64,000 nt of DNA, taken from assembly GCA_012295275.1 (NCBI GenBank), contig CM022665.1, positions 41,057,152-41,121,151 on the forward strand, read 5' to 3'. Below, in pieces: positions 56,961 through 64,000 of this stretch. The notes under the pieces are model-generated. The model did no database searches and was not told where the DNA came from. It saw only the letters and a list, made by a program, of their open reading frames with translations. This DNA comes from Chrysomallon squamiferum (Eukaryota > Mollusca > Gastropoda > Neomphalida > Peltospiridae). Within the stretch, counting starts at the first letter, position 1. The number at the start of each line of letters is the position of its first letter. A program made the translations under genes and the position numbers.

Positions 56961-57993
56961 GGACCTATTGAATATTGATAAAGATTATTGATACTATAAA
57001 GATAATCAAGGGGGCTCATTAGCATAAACTATTAATATTTTAATGAAGATTCGTGAAAGATAATCCATATAAAGTATAGATAAATAATAAAAGTACCAGT
57101 AACCAACTTAAGGATTAAATTTGCTGCTTTTTAGAAGTGTAAACACACATGCACATTATATGTAACCATATCTCTATCTTGAATAAAATAGCATGGGAAT
57201 TATGTTGTTTGTAATAATATCATATGTCTAAATTATAATGATATATAGAAGGAATTTTATTTTTTAATGCACTAAATGTCTGTATTCTAGTGCAATTTCA
57301 CATGGGTAGGATTTTTGTATTATATAAACTTAATACTTCAGTGATACATCTTGGGAAGAATATGTCATTCATTAAAATGTCCTATTTTAGTTTTTTACAT
57401 CATGCGGAAGGTCCTGACACTGATGTTAAAGAAAGTAATTTGGTTGTTCACAAACTATTCTAAAAGATTTATATTTACCTTCACAATGTGCAGAAGTTTA
57501 AAATTAATTCAGACCAGTGTTTTCAAATATTTTTTTTAAGAAGTCAATCAAAATTTAACAAACATGAATAAACTTGTTGCAGTTATTGTTCAGTCAAAAG
57601 TTAATTTAAATATTGGCATTTAATATACATATATATTTATGTATATATTTTTTATTCCATCATGACGTAATTAATTAAGTCTAATAGTGACACAAATTTT
57701 ATAATAATCATCCTCTTAAAAACACTCCCCCCCACAACTTGTATTTATTAACAGAAAACATGGATGGATAATAATTTTATTCATCAATAGTAAGGACAAT
57801 AAATTAGTACAATGTTTCTTTATGACAATAATCTTTTACGTAATAATTCTGCTTCCTTTTGGATTCAAAGAATTAAAACTTTTCTTATTTATCCACTGAA
57901 TATTTAAACATTTATTTATTGTTTGTAATAACAGAAATAAGTTAACCACAAATTTGTGTACAGGATAATGATTTTTTTGCACATCATTAAAAT

Positions 57994-58030
<37 letters not shown>

Positions 58031-58047
58031 AATAAAATATATATATA
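56961..58047. other. Intergenic region between the 2OG oxygenase (5' side) and claspin (3' side)
   Basis: About 1.1 kb of AT-rich DNA. It contains minus-strand AATAAA signals at 57911-57920, a C run near 57727 and an A run just before 58028. No gene seen. Confidence 0.6.
57911..57920 (-). terminator. Candidate claspin polyadenylation signals
   Basis: Two overlapping AATAAA hexamers on the minus strand about 130 bp after the claspin stop codon. Confidence 0.35.

Positions 58048-64000
<5,953 letters not shown>

Overview
The window is an AT-rich stretch of animal nuclear DNA, packed with microsatellites and with genes split by GT-AG introns. Six protein-coding genes can be assembled exon by exon with reading phase matching at every junction. 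All six belong to bilaterian families. The sequence alone does not name the species. The senju-type transporter, the invertebrate-style 2OG oxygenase and the dense simple repeats suggest an invertebrate, perhaps a mollusc or another lophotrochozoan; this is inference, not a database result.

Layout. 1-10565: no recognisable exon, mostly degenerate trinucleotide tracts, short minisatellites and T-rich DNA, probably the large intron or upstream part of the first gene. 10566-16782 (+): last four coding exons of a B3GALNT2-type glycosyltransferase. 16783-25375: 3' UTR and repeat-rich intergenic DNA. 25376-33587 (-): complete five-exon nucleotide-sugar transporter of the senju/SLC35A type, 357 aa. 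33588-37902: intergenic, with an ACT-rich tract and an imperfect inverted repeat. 37903-42994 (-): complete nine-exon PLD3-type gene, 490 aa. 42995-45285: divergent intergenic region that probably holds the promoters of PLD3 and the next gene. 45286-51347 (+): complete ten-exon consortin-like gene, 898 aa, with a 13-copy coding minisatellite, a candidate U12-type intron and a SILK/RVxF pair of PP1-docking motifs. 51348-54008: tail-to-tail intergenic and 3' UTR. 54009-56339 (-): complete six-exon 2OG-Fe(II) oxygenase, 305 aa, with a short helical tail resembling a TPR. 56340-58047: promoter and intergenic. 58048-64000 (-): the last eleven coding exons of claspin, running off the right edge.

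The genes form no operon or single pathway. B3GALNT2 and the senju-type transporter are both glycosylation genes of the secretory pathway, and they are convergent neighbours. PLD3 and consortin are membrane proteins of the late secretory or lysosomal route and are divergently transcribed. Claspin is a nuclear replication-checkpoint adaptor. The most unusual points are the consortin features (U12-type intron, coding repeat open in several frames, PP1 motifs), a TC tract of about 98 bp just upstream of a PLD3 splice acceptor, and a long CAA/TTG expansion inside a claspin intron.
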